From Hirudo medicinalis (Eukaryota > Annelida > Clitellata > Hirudinida > Hirudinidae), in NCBI GenBank assembly GCA_011800805.1, contig MPNW01000042.1:22819-48510 (forward strand): a stretch of 25,692 bases of DNA. Direction: 5' to 3'. Positions 1-9,693 of this stretch are shown here, piece by piece. The notes under the pieces are model-generated. The model was not told where the DNA came from, ran no database searches, and worked only from the letters and a program-made list of their open reading frames with translations. Each line of letters begins with the position of its first letter. The stretch's first letter is position 1. Both the position numbers and the translations under genes were made by a program.

Positions 1-382
1 TAAGTAGTATTATTAATATATTGCCATAAAACTCTCTTAACTTTTAACGCCTTAGTAAATTCAATTCACTTATAGAATATTGAAAAGTGATATTTAATTC
101 CAAAACAATTTGACACTACAAAACTGCTGTCGCTGCCGACATTTTCAACTTTAAATAGTATCACATGTTGAGTGCGCTTAAAACGAATATCAGAAAACAG
201 ATGGCTGTTTCGCTAGTCAATATTCGCAAAAATGTCAAACAAACGGCGTATTTTTCTGTCAAAGGCCAATAATTTATTGTGAAGGCTCAAAAATTACTTG
301 ATAGAGAAATTTGACAATAATAGCCATAAAATAATACAGTGTAAACAAGCTTGTCTCGCTCAGCTCCTAAATCGATAAAATA
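1..382. other. AT-rich non-coding stretch
   Basis: No reading frame, repeat or RNA gene can be supported here. The segment is AT-rich with stop codons in all frames. It may be upstream sequence of the possible coding segment that follows. Confidence 0.4.
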
Positions 383-421
383 TCATCTAAAGTAGTGATA
401 ATACTGATAATTCCTACCTGC

Positions 422-839
422 CATGTCTAAAGTCACCCTTGAACACATGGCAATGATGTTCAATAGAAGTGCCGATAAGTTCAATGATTGCCTCCGTGTC
501 ATGATAGCTATGCTATCGCAATTCATGACAATCTTGGAGAAAGTTAAGGAATTCTTTTCCCAGTCTCTCACCTAGTCCATCAACTTCAGACTGAATACTC
601 TGGAAGAATGATTTGCAGAGAAGAGAGAAACCCAGCCAGCCAGCCAGCTTCCAATTTGTCTCCAGAAGTCTATAGGATTTCTGAAGAGCTCTGGAAACTC
701 GAAAGTGAAAGGAAAGGATCCAAGGCCTTGTTGGTCATCATCAATGGCCTAGTATCTGATCCAAAACTTGACTATGCCCAGCTGGTCTACGACCTTTGTG
801 ACAAACATCTTATTTCTTGTTCGATAGAAACTTCCAAGG
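422..839 (+). CDS. Unrecognised possible coding segment (two adjacent short frames)
   Basis: I do not recognise this protein. An ATG at 422 opens a 50-residue frame (begins MSKVTLEHMAMMFN, rich in Met, Phe and Lys, probably helical) that stops near 574. A second frame starts with ATG at 608 and reads MICREERNPASQPASN, then a segment with SEELWKLESERKGSKALLVI and DYAQLVYDLCDKHLI. Codon choice in 608-830 looks like coding DNA. A possible splice donor (AAG|gttatt) lies near 832, after which the frame loses protein-like character. It could be two exons, one exon broken by a frameshift, or a chance open frame. No partner exon was found further along. The function is unknown. Confidence 0.28.
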
Positions 840-1096
840 TTATTTTTTGCTATGAGGTTGAGTTCTATAGTAATTACATATTGTCTGATTGTTCAGCAGC
901 ACTTTGGTTTCTGGTTCTGTCTTCGGGTTGGTTTTGAGAAGAAGCCAGCTGCTAGCAGAAAAACAGAACTGGAAAAGGTGGTTCCAGTTGATTTGATGGT
1001 TTGATTGCAAATGGTTATTCATGTCTGTGTGGTTGCCTTCGATGAAATCACGAGTACAAAAGTTCATGGTAGGTAATGTGGAGATGTTTACGTTGA

Positions 1097-1162
1097 GGCT
1101 AAACAGAACCTTATGTGGTCACTTTTGGCAAGGAATTCTTAACCATTAGACCATGCGAGAGC
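1097..1162 (-). repeat. tRNA-Glu-like relic, possibly a SINE head
   Basis: Read on the minus strand, the segment contains ATGGTCTAATGGTTAAGAA followed by TTCCTTGCC. This resembles the acceptor/D-arm (A box) part of animal tRNA-Glu genes. About 33 nt further on lies GGTTCTG, where the B box (GGTTCGA) would be expected, but it has diverged. The 3' half cannot form a good T arm, so this is not a working tRNA gene. It sits right beside the AAATA-rich tail of the minus-strand LINE. A decayed tRNA pseudogene is the alternative to a SINE. Confidence 0.35.
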
Positions 1163-1175
1163 ACTGAGGGAGAGT

Positions 1176-1870
1176 AGTTATTTATTTATTTTATTTATTT
1201 GATTAAAGTCCGTTGCATAACTAAGATGATTTGGACTTGTTAGTTAGTGTTAGATATTGTAATGAAATAAGAAGTATTAGAGTAATAATAGTTGCAATGG
1301 TTAAATTATAAAAAAAAAATAATAGTAATAATAATATTAGAAAAATTGTAACCATTTAATTAAATTATTCCGATTTTTGCAAATCCATCCGTAAATGAGG
1401 TCCGCACTTGCTGGCTTGCTAAGCATGGAATCCATCTCAGATAGATTTGTTTTGAGTCTTATTTCTTCCCTCATGACTGACTGGGCCGGACATTCCGTGA
1501 GGAAATGCCGGACATTTTCATCCTCCTGAGGGCATACCTGGCATTTTTCTTCTGGATGATGCCTTAAGAGAAACAGGTGTTGATTCAGAGCACATTTTCC
1601 AACGCGGAGTTTTGAGATTAAAATCTCCCTCCTCCTTTGAGGCACATTGGAACTTGTTCTTTGTCGACACGAGTTTCTCTATGGTCTTGTAGTGTTGGCT
1701 AGGGAGAGTAGCTCCGCCTGGTTCCTTATAAAGACTCTTGGGAAGGATGGCGGTAGCTCCTCACACAAAGGATTCGCGGTCGATCACTGGTCCTGCATGC
1801 CTATGACGAAGTTCATTGCCCTGCTCCTGAAGCTTGGTAAGTGTGCTGGAGCCGAAGTTCTCCTCGAATG
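1176..1870 (-). mobile_element. 3' end of a non-LTR retrotransposon (ORF2 C-terminus, 3' UTR and tail)
   Basis: The minus strand encodes, between 1645 and 1337, the extreme C-terminus of a LINE polyprotein. It reads PQRRREILISKLRVGKCALN, then a Cys/His knuckle CQVCPQEDENVRHFLTECP (C-x2-C ... H-x4-C). This zinc-knuckle after RNase H is typical of I/Jockey-type LINEs. Upstream (1650-1870, minus) continues with frame breaks, so the copy is 5'-truncated and decayed. The 3' UTR runs to about 1222 and ends in an AAATA-type tail at 1178-1200. The last ~24 bases of the 3' UTR recur at 4993-5016 on the plus strand, showing a dispersed family. No intact ORF remains. Confidence 0.7.
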
Positions 1871-1894
1871 ACCTCGTGCATCTTTGTGCTGCGT

Positions 1895-2060
1895 GCGTGT
1901 GCTCCTACAGTACTTGTGTGACACTTGCACCATCCAAACCTGCAGCACTTGTAATGTAAACTTGTAAACATTAAACATTACTAGTACTTCTAATTTACGT
2001 ATATACGAGTCTTCAGTATTTGTACTCGTATATGTGTGTCTTCAGAACTTGCACTTGGTC
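1895..2060. repeat. Degenerate TACTTG-type minisatellite with a small hairpin
   Basis: The words ACTTG, TACTTG and CACTTG recur many times between 1910 and 2055. A near-perfect hairpin lies at 1997-2034, with arms acgtatatacgagt and actcgtatatgt around a 12-nt loop. The reverse complement of the same word (CAAGTA) makes a second array at 6565-6612. No coding potential is visible. Confidence 0.4.
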
Positions 2061-2560
2061 TCAGGTCTAGTTCATATACCAAACCAATTTCTTACTGGAG
2101 AACGTACTGTTGAATTTTTTTTTTATTTTAAAATTTTTGAAGTGGGATTTTGGAAAAGCAAACTGGTTAGTAATATTATTGTTTACTCTTTAAACTTAGG
2201 GGCATCTTTAGATGCCAAAATTGAATTAGCGTCCGATTCATAACAAATTTCAACTCTGATGAACCAGGGAAATAAAGGATTTAAGGGCCTTTTTTATTCC
2301 ATTTATTTCTTTTAGTTATTAAATGCAGAATTAAATAAATGTTTACTATGTTTTGGGATCAATCCCTAACCGAACATCTGACAACTATTTGAGAAAATTT
2401 TACGGCGATGTTTGCTTTGATGTCTTGAACGTAGTAGAAATCGATCATAATGCACAATTTATGTATTTACCTTATTGATTCGAATGAAAAAAATATTTGG
2501 TATCTAAATGCCTAATTAATAAGTTATGTGTTAGCAAATGAATACAAATAAAAATATAAA

Positions 2561-2742
2561 CGTGTCGATAGATTGCTGGCCAAGTGATGGGCGAAGACCA
2601 ACTCACAGGCAGCGACATTTGGTAGCTAACTCCATCCCTAACCCTTACCCTACCTCATGACCCTGGAAATCTCTGTAGAACTGACAAAAGTCGTTGCCTG
2701 CGAGTTAGCTTTTGCCAGTCACTTCAACAACCGATCGACATG
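2561..2742. mobile_element. Fold-back / MITE-like element with ~57-bp inverted arms
   Basis: The left arm (2561-2620, starting cgtgtcgatagattg) pairs with the reverse complement of 2685-2742 (starting catgtcgatcggttg). By hand alignment about 44 of 57 positions match, with one 3-base gap. The central ~65 bases contain ccctaacccttaccctacc. I see no clear target duplication. There is no coding potential. A long-hairpin non-coding RNA cannot be excluded, but a small non-autonomous DNA element is simpler. Confidence 0.6.
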
Positions 2743-2924
2743 GACGAAGTTCGGAAGAAAAATTTATATTGTTTCATTTTATAAATTATAAATCACTTGA
2801 AACATAATCGATGCAAAGCAACAAATTATAAACAAGATTATGAAAAATCAGGCAAATTATTCTTGAATAGAATTACACAAAATTCAGCTCAGCAAAGACG
2901 TTTGAGTTAAAATACAAAAATTTT

Positions 2925-4844
2925 CTAAGAACAAGGTGCTTTGGAAACGTAAATGGACGTCCAATTGATGAGGATAAAGGCAGTGGAAGATCCAAGAAAC
3001 ACACCAGCTTGTGTAACTCCACCACTCCACATGAGAGCTCTTCGCCCTCCGAGCGATTGAAGATTTGAAGTAAAAATCACTCTGGAGAAGGAGAGACCTC
3101 CTGACATAGCCATGGCAGTTAAGATCTTCAATTAGAAAAATATGGTTCGTTAGACCTTGTAAACATAGGTTTTCGAATGATTTTCAGATTTTTACATTTC
3201 ACTTGCATTATATCATATTTATCATTTATAAAATTTTAAAAGAAAAAAGTGATATTAAACAGTTGCCCATTTAACGACAGCCGAAGTCAACCCCTTGTGA
3301 AATGATATGAAAATAAACATGATTTTCGCCAAGTGGTCTTGCACTTCGAACTATGATATGCATGAGTTGATTATTTCCATGTATTACATGTTAATATTTC
3401 AAATGGCTTGAATATATTTTTTCCGGATTTAGAAATTGTTCTAAAATCGCCCTCCTACCATCAATAATAATTAGTTATTAGTAATAACTTATTATTAATA
3501 AAACTATTTTAATAATTAGTGATTAATATTATAATGATTAATCAATTGAGTTAATAACAATAAGTGGATTAAATGATCTCAGCTATAAAACAAAAAAAGC
3601 ACTTACCAAACCTAACTCTCGAATAAAAATATGCATCAAAAAAGTAAACAAACCACAAGAACTGCTCCGAATGTTTCATGCTGTAAAATTGGGCTAGGAC
3701 TCTGCAGTGCCAAAACAAATTGGTAAACAAAGGATATCAATCCAACTAGTGTGATGCCAAACAGAACTTTCTCTGACGGTCTTGGGAGAAACATGGTCGC
3801 TATTGAACCTAGAGCTGAGCACATAAATGAAAGCCGTATGGCCAGGTTGAATACAGCGCCCCCATAGGGAAGACTTGAAAAGGGTTGAATTGGTGGGAAA
3901 AATCCAAACATTACGGCATGTATAATGCCCGTTAATGATAGATAAAGAACAAATTTGTATGTGGAGTATTTCTGATCTTTGTCTGGAGCAGGAGTAATCA
4001 ATTGCTCAACATTTTTCATTTCTTTCAAATGATCAGCATCTTGTTCATTTCCTTGGACAAAATGTTCAGTCTGAGAACGCATTCGAAGAATTTGGTGCTC
4101 TCGCAAGCTTGTGTAGTTTAAACAGTAAAATGATATCAAACTTGCCATTAACAAGCAGCTAATTATTATGTAATAAATCTGAACGGAGAATCTTGGAGGG
4201 GAATATTGGGGAACCAATTTATGTTGCAGTGATGAGTTTGAACAGTAACTCGCTGAACAGGAATTGTTCGCTAACACTGTGACATTCAAACATGTCGGAT
4301 CTCCTCCCAAACCTTGAGCCAGTCCTATCAATCCAGGTATGAAACCTCCTAAACCGTTTCCCAGGTAATAAGCCGATATGTAACGCGTGGAAAAACGAGC
4401 CATATAAGGTAGGAAAACCAAATTTGATAAGGAGCTACATAATCCACTGAAGAAAAGCAACACCATCAGGGCAATGCTATGATGTGTTCTTCCGATAAAG
4501 GTCGTGTGATTCCAAAAGAATGAAATCAATATCATTGATACAATTTCGATCGAAATAATTGCGAAAGAAAGAACTATGTCCTTTTGACTGTGAGTGATGC
4601 TTTCTTCTGCTTTAGTTTTTCTTTGATAAAGTCTACAAATAATTAAATACAAAGCCGGTCCAACATTTGTTAAGAGATTAGCTAAAGAAAAATATGAGGG
4701 AAGATTCCATCCTTCTGGCAATTCGTTTATCATGAAGGGTATCTCAACTCTGACGCTAATAACATCAACCCAGGATGAGATAGCATAAATCGCTACCAAA
4801 CAAAATACCGGAAACGATATTTCCTTTAATTTGAAGACAGTCAT
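2925..4844 (-). CDS. SLC52A: SLC52A-family riboflavin transporter (two coding exons)
   Basis: Predicted plasma-membrane riboflavin (vitamin B2) transporter. Coding exon 1 is 4844-3654 (397 codons, starting MTVFKLKEISFPVF). Exon 2 is 3125-2925 (66 codons and TAG). The donor GTG|gtttgt and acceptor attgaag|ATC are both phase 0 and keep the family spacing (GAVLV joined to ILTAMAMSGG). Total 463 aa, against about 450-470 for vertebrate SLC52A2/3. Family landmarks seen are an N-terminal segment with WVDVISVRVEIP and LPEGWNLPSYFSLANL, a Cys/Asn-rich loop near residues 185-205 with possible N-glycosylation sites, and a C-terminal block with GGRRALMWSGGVTQAG. About eleven hydrophobic segments are visible. 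Which vertebrate paralogue is closest cannot be said. No clear poly(A) signal was found. The 528-bp intron is AT-rich. Confidence 0.93.
3126..3653 (-). other. Intron of the SLC52A gene
   Basis: AT-rich intron with canonical GT..AG ends on the minus strand. At 3470-3560 it holds runs of TAA/TTA words with short imperfect palindromes. No exon or element was recognised. Confidence 0.75.
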
Positions 4845-4980
4845 TGCAATAAATTATTTCCAATATTTCCACGCGATTTGATCAATTGACGGTTAAACTT
4901 ATATCAAAACGATAAACTTTTAACGTGCGCTTCTCGAATCGAATGTGCGCCCTCCCGCTATATATAGTGGTTTTAAATGT
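4845..4980. promoter_or_regulatory. Upstream region of the SLC52A gene
   Basis: Non-coding sequence just upstream of the transporter start codon. No clear TATA box or initiator can be assigned by eye. A promoter role is inferred from position only. Confidence 0.3.
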
Positions 4981-5110
4981 AATACTTTTATACTTAGTTA
5001 TGCAACGGACTTTAATCAAATAAATAAATAAATAAATAATACTTTTATATGTCCTATTCATCACGTTATGCTGAGGACATTAATAAAATACTACTACTAA
5101 TACTTTTATA
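4981..5110 (+). mobile_element. Two severely 5'-truncated LINE 3' ends in tandem at one target site
   Basis: The 12-mer aatacttttata occurs three times, at 4981-4992, 5038-5049 and 5099-5110. Between copies 1 and 2 lie ~45 bp: agttatgcaacggacttt, then tcaa and an AAAT-repeat tail. This matches the 3' end of the minus-strand LINE at 1199-1222. Between copies 2 and 3 lie 49 bp with a diverged version (gttatgctgaggacatta) and an ACT-repeat tail. The pattern fits two target-primed insertions of related LINE 3' ends at the same target, each leaving a duplication. Confidence 0.72.
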
Positions 5111-5213
5111 CGTACTTGTTATGAGGGCCTATCTCAAGCTTACTTGGCTTCCTGTCTTAAATGAATATTGATTGTTTTGGACCATGGACAATAAATTACA
5201 AAGTCTTTTACCC

Positions 5214-5316
5214 CGGTATAGGCCCGACGCTAAAGCTCCATTCAATTTCAGGGCTTGTTGATTCGACAAGTGAGTTGTTATGCATTCCTCAACGGATTCT
5301 GACTTCCATGGTGATG
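5214..5316 (-). pseudogene. 28S rRNA pseudogene fragment
   Basis: On the minus strand the sequence reads catggaagtcagaatccg, then taacaactcacttgtcgaat, caacaagccctgaaa, and gcgtcgggcctatacc. This follows a highly conserved stretch of eukaryotic large-subunit rRNA (GGAAGTCGGAATCCG ... GTAACAACTCACCTGCCGAA ... GCGTCGGGCC) with scattered substitutions, mostly toward A and T. The match fades below about 5214. It is a short, decayed, isolated nuclear copy and not a functional rRNA gene. A possible protein reading of the same bases is a by-product. Confidence 0.85.
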
Positions 5317-6100
5317 TGTTTCTTTGAATCATTTAAGTCTTAAGATATTTTTATGAATTTGCACAATCAATCAATGAATCAATCGGTAAAAATGTTTGAC
5401 TAGATCAGCCCCTCCCTCTATTGAAAAAGTTCAACAATCTTGTCCTTATTATTTAAAGACTAGGTTTAATCATTGCAACCAACACTACTAACCAATTTCA
5501 TGTCAAAAATGATCAAAATCAGTTAACAATTCTGTTCAATAAAATCACTTTATGGTAAATATATATTTATATTTTCACTTCAAATGAATATCTACATTTA
5601 AATTTTGAGTAAAAGTTTCATTTAAATATTCCTTATAATCAAATAATTTTTTCAAACCGATTAAATTGAAGGCATCGCTAGCCAAAGAACAGTAGCTGAC
5701 ATCTTAACGATGCGAAAGATTGCTGCTTATTGATGTAGAGCATTGTAAGATTGCTTATTGTTAGAGCAATAAGCTCTAGCTCTAGAGTGATCCTCACTCG
5801 ATCTTCAATGACACTGACTTTGAATAAAATAGTAAACATCAACATTCAACGCGCACAATCAGAATAGATGCACTTGGGATATTTGGTCGCATTTCATCCT
5901 AAATGTATTTGAAAGGCCCCAGCCATTTACTGTTTACAAAGGCATCTACGCCAAATCGAAGAACCAAATACGCTAAATTCCTTTTCGTTTGCCAATAAGT
6001 ATTGTTAATTTTCTTGTTATTTTTGCGTTATTTTCTCAAGAACCAAAATTCTTAAAAGGAAACCCTAATAACACTAACAAAAATCGTTAAAATAATTAGG
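5317..6100. other. Intergenic AT-rich region
   Basis: No gene recognised. A small hairpin lies near 5751-5772, where gcttattg pairs with caataagc across a short loop, followed by repeated agctct words. The rest is unstructured AT-rich sequence. Confidence 0.45.
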
Positions 6101-6104
6101 GAAA

Positions 6105-6362
6105 ATGCGTCTTTCTTTGTGCTGTTTCACTGTTTGTTTCCTCTTTTTAATTAGTTTTCTTCGTATTGGATTTGCCCCGTTAAAAAATTTCCTTTCCCCA
6201 ACCATTCTTAAAGATCTACCATTTATACCTACCCGAGGGCGCTCCCTGGCAGTGCAGGCTGAGTTGCGAACACTTCTGTTGCTATTACCGTCGTATGCAG
6301 GAACAAAACCCATGAGGCCAACCTGCACGCCAAATAATAGTACTGACACTGACTGCTTTTAA
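6105..6362 (+). CDS. Doubtful small ORF with a signal-peptide-like N-terminus
   Basis: An 85-codon frame begins MRLSLCCFTVCFLFLISFL, a hydrophobic start resembling a signal peptide, and continues with a basic and hydrophobic tail ending TDTDCF. The opposite strand is also open over nearly the same interval (6349-6074), so one of the two, or both, is chance. There are no recognisable domains, no cysteine pattern and no splice partners. It could be a small secreted peptide, a fragment of an unrecognised repeat, or nothing. Confidence 0.2.
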   Translation: MRLSLCCFTVCFLFLISFLRIGFAPLKNFLSPTILKDLPFIPTRGRSLAVQAELRTLLLLLPSYAGTKPMRPTCTPNNSTDTDCF

Positions 6363-6929
6363 AGTTTTAGAATTTGGTTGCTGAAAGTTAGGAAAGTTAG
6401 GAATGATATTGCGACTTTATAATTTTATAACGTTGTGGCCCGTTTAACTAGCGAAAATAGTAGATATGGCCCCCCTGCTTATGTGATGCTGTATGTGAAT
6501 ATTTTTCTCTGCTACCTATACTTTTGGATGACATACCTGAGCACATTAGTCTTCAGATAAGAGACCAAGTACAAGTACTCAAGATCCAAGTACGAGTTCA
6601 AGTACAAGTACCAATTACCCCATGTCTGTTAAGTGCTCCCTGTCAGTTTGCTTCTTGATATTTTTCTAAATCCGTATAATTCATAATTAATGTATTGATC
6701 ATAATAAGTCTCCAGTAAATTAGGAAATCTTTCGACATCAATATTTATTACATTTTATAAGTTTCGAAAACTAAATTACAAGTGTCTTTGCTTTCCTTAC
6801 AAGGCCTTTAGCGTGAAATTAATTGTTTGCCGCTAATCCACCAGCACTATATTTTACTGTTGTAATATTTATGTACGCATAAATTGCACCCCTAACTCGA
6901 CCGATTTTAAAATCCTGGCTACACTGCAC
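6363..6929. other. Intergenic region with a CAAGTA array
   Basis: Non-coding. Positions 6565-6612 form a degenerate tandem array of caagta/acaagt words. The rest shows no gene or element. Confidence 0.45.
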
Positions 6930-9155
6930 ATAAGTAGTTCAAAAAGCCGGATATCACCGCAACGCAGAGAGGGTTTGCATCGTGAGGCATGTTGGCTCTT
7001 CGGCTTTTGTCTGTGCTTTTAAGCTGGCTGGATTTATTTGATTAATTTTGTATTGTTGGATTCGTTTTTCACCGGGTCGTCGAACTGAATAATTATTTAT
7101 TCGAATTATCGCATGCCGATAATCTTCGGTTTATAACTTGTTTCGACGTTTTTGTGGACCGAAGTAGGGCTCAGGTGAACTTCACCCTAGTGGCCGGAAA
7201 ACTATCTCCAGGCGGGTGAGAAAGTGATTATTCCACCTGCATATCTGGCTCCCCACGACTGTGCATGGACGACTCTTCATTAAACGACCATCACCCTCTG
7301 TTCCCACCGCCAGACCACTTACAGTTCCTTGTGAAATTAGTGATGCTGTTATTAAACTTGGTTTAATCCTCAATGTGCGCTCAATAGCAAGAAAGGTCGA
7401 CAATCTGCTGGATAATTCCATAATTCTCATGAAAAGGATTTGAGTGCTGATGCTCTTTTAGTCCTGGCATGAAAACGGCTCAGTTGCCCTTCAACGGTTG
7501 AGAGGAAAGGGCTATTCAGTTATTGACCGACCACGCCCACAATGCAAGATGAACCCCAATCCCAACATGGCTTCTGAAGGCTTCTCTGTGCTAATAACCC
7601 TTTCTGTCTCACTATTTTATATCTCTGATGAGGTGCCCTTACTTTTCAAGGTCACCCAGGTTAGACCTGTGATAAAAACCCATTCTTGACCCGAATCAGC
7701 CACCATCATTCCAACCAGCGTTATCTCAAAGCCTCTGGAGCGACTGGTGTTGAGAAATGTCCTGGTCTATCTTGAGACCAATGCATTGCATCTGTCAACT
7801 CATTCGGCCTACCGTCAATACCACTCCACTGAAACTGCTATTAAAAGTGGTCTCCGATATTCGGATGGCGATCGATAGATTGGATATGGTTCTTCTTCTT
7901 GATATGTCTGCGGCATTCGATACAGTTGATCACATCATTGATGTTGAAAGACTTTACAAAACATTTGTCGTTCGCCAGACAACATTGGCTGGTTCAAATC
8001 ATACCTAATAAACAGAACTCAACTCATTGTCACATCTGCAGATCCAGTTGCTCAAAGTGTTTCGTCAGGTGTCCCGCAAGGATCGGTCCTTGGAATCTTT
8101 TCTCCCTTTAAGTCGCTGAAATTGAGCAACTTTTAGCTCGTCATGGCTTTCTCAGCCACCAGTATGCTGACGACAACCAAATATATGCAACTTGAAAACC
8201 ACATGAAATGCCTCATCTTGCCCTCCGCATGGCGGTTTCAGTGATGTTGCACTTTGGACTTCGTCGAACCGACTCAGGTTGAACTTCGACAAAACAGAAG
8301 CCATCTGGTTTCATTCTTCTTCTCGATGCATTCTCACCCCATCAATTCAACTATCAGGAGCCGTTATTACCCCATCGCAAACAGACAGTAATTTTGGGGC
8401 TTACCTCGACACATCGTTGATGATGCGTTCTCACGTAAATCGGGTTGCTGCCTGCTGCTACGCCAGGCTTCGCGTCCTCGAGGAAGTAAAACCATTGGTC
8501 CCATGGGAAATTTTCATTTCGCTTATTGTTCAGCTTATACTTACAAGGCATGACTGCTGCAATTCGATTCTTATCAATGCTAGTTGTCAGGTTCTCAACA
8601 CTTCCCAAGCAGTCACGAACACGACTGCTTATCTATGGAGGAAGATCATCAGACCATGTCACTCCCATCCTACGAAACCTGCACTGGCTAAAAATTCGGA
8701 ATAGAATCACATTCAAAATTTTGCTCTTAGTTTATAAGGCTGCCATAGGCAATGCTCCTCAGTGTCTGACTGATCTTATGACAAGTGCCTCTACCATTCC
8801 TGACAGAGCCTCGTTGCGATCATCAGGCAATAGGACCCTTCTTGTCCTCAGATCTCGGATTGTGAGGCATGGATATCGATCGTTCCATGTAGGACATGGA
8901 ATAGAGTATTCCATCCAACATCCGTTTGACACAATCAACAGAACTATTCAAATCCAAACTAAAAACCTATTTATTTCTTGGGGCTTACAGATTTACTTGC
9001 ATTACAAACTTATTTTGTTCTATTTCGTGTATTTTGCCTCAATTTTTACTTATTTTATGTTTTATTATTACTCTGGCTGTGATAGTGACTGATTGTATGT
9101 TATAGTGCCGATACATCCCGTTGGGATAGCTGCGCACTTTAAAAAATCGGAAGAA
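6930..9155 (+). mobile_element. Decayed non-LTR retrotransposon (CR1/Jockey-like LINE)
   Basis: Coding remnants run in order on the plus strand with many frameshifts and stops. The endonuclease start is at 7360-7440 (NVRSIARKVDNLL), and an endonuclease segment at 7498-7560 reads LRGKGYSVIDRPRP. After an apparent internal deletion near 7600-7690 come reverse transcriptase block A at 7890-7930 (LLDMSAAFDTVDH), block B near 8060-8095 (SSGVPQGSVLG) and block C near 8160-8190 (YADDNQIY). The thumb follows at 8279-8530 (LNFDKTEAIWF), and the C-terminal region near 8680-8970 contains LHWLKIRNRITFKILLLVYK. The 3' end is near 9155 after GCGCACTTTAAAAAATC. Catalytic Asp residues are visible in blocks A and C, but no frame spans them, so the copy is dead. 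The exact 5' edge is uncertain. Confidence 0.85.
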
Positions 9156-9693
9156 TAATTCCATCAGCACTTGAGTAGTTAATCTGTGGAACAAGCTTGT
9201 TGAGAAGACAATATATTCGGATTCGGTGGAACTATTTAAAATATCTATCTAAAAAAGGACTACCGAAATTTGGATATTGAATTAAATAGGAGTGGTTTAT
9301 CACACAAACATTAGTATACTTAAACTACTACAAATTAATGTTGTGTTATATTAATTAGATCGTAAGATTAATTCGCAGACCTTTAAGTATGTTTATTCAT
9401 ATTAAAACTCCGTAACAGTTTTTTTTTCATTTTGAACTACTTGTCTCGATTAAAATTATCAAATATTGATAATACATAATAAAAATTTAAACAGAATTGA
9501 GATTTGCCTCTGACATTTTTTTAATTAATGACAAATATTTTATCTTAATTTAATTTTTTAGCTTATAACAGGCGGATGTTAAAACACGCAAAATTTGATT
9601 GAAAATCAGCGAACTGTGATATTATTTTTCTGGGTATTGGCAGATATATAAATATTCCCCTAAAATCGTCTGTTTATTAACCTGCGTCCGGCC
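9156..9693. promoter_or_regulatory. Intergenic region upstream of THUMPD1
   Basis: AT-rich non-coding DNA between the LINE 3' end and the THUMPD1 start codon. No element or promoter motif is clear. The sequence just before the ATG (gcgtccggcc) is locally GC-rich. Confidence 0.35.

Noticed and set aside
1647..1871. 74-codon plus-strand frame
   Set aside because: It runs antisense to LINE coding sequence and has no independent support.
5129..5343. Open frames on both strands (67 and 60 codons)
   Set aside because: The conserved bases underneath are 28S rRNA, so the peptides are by-products.
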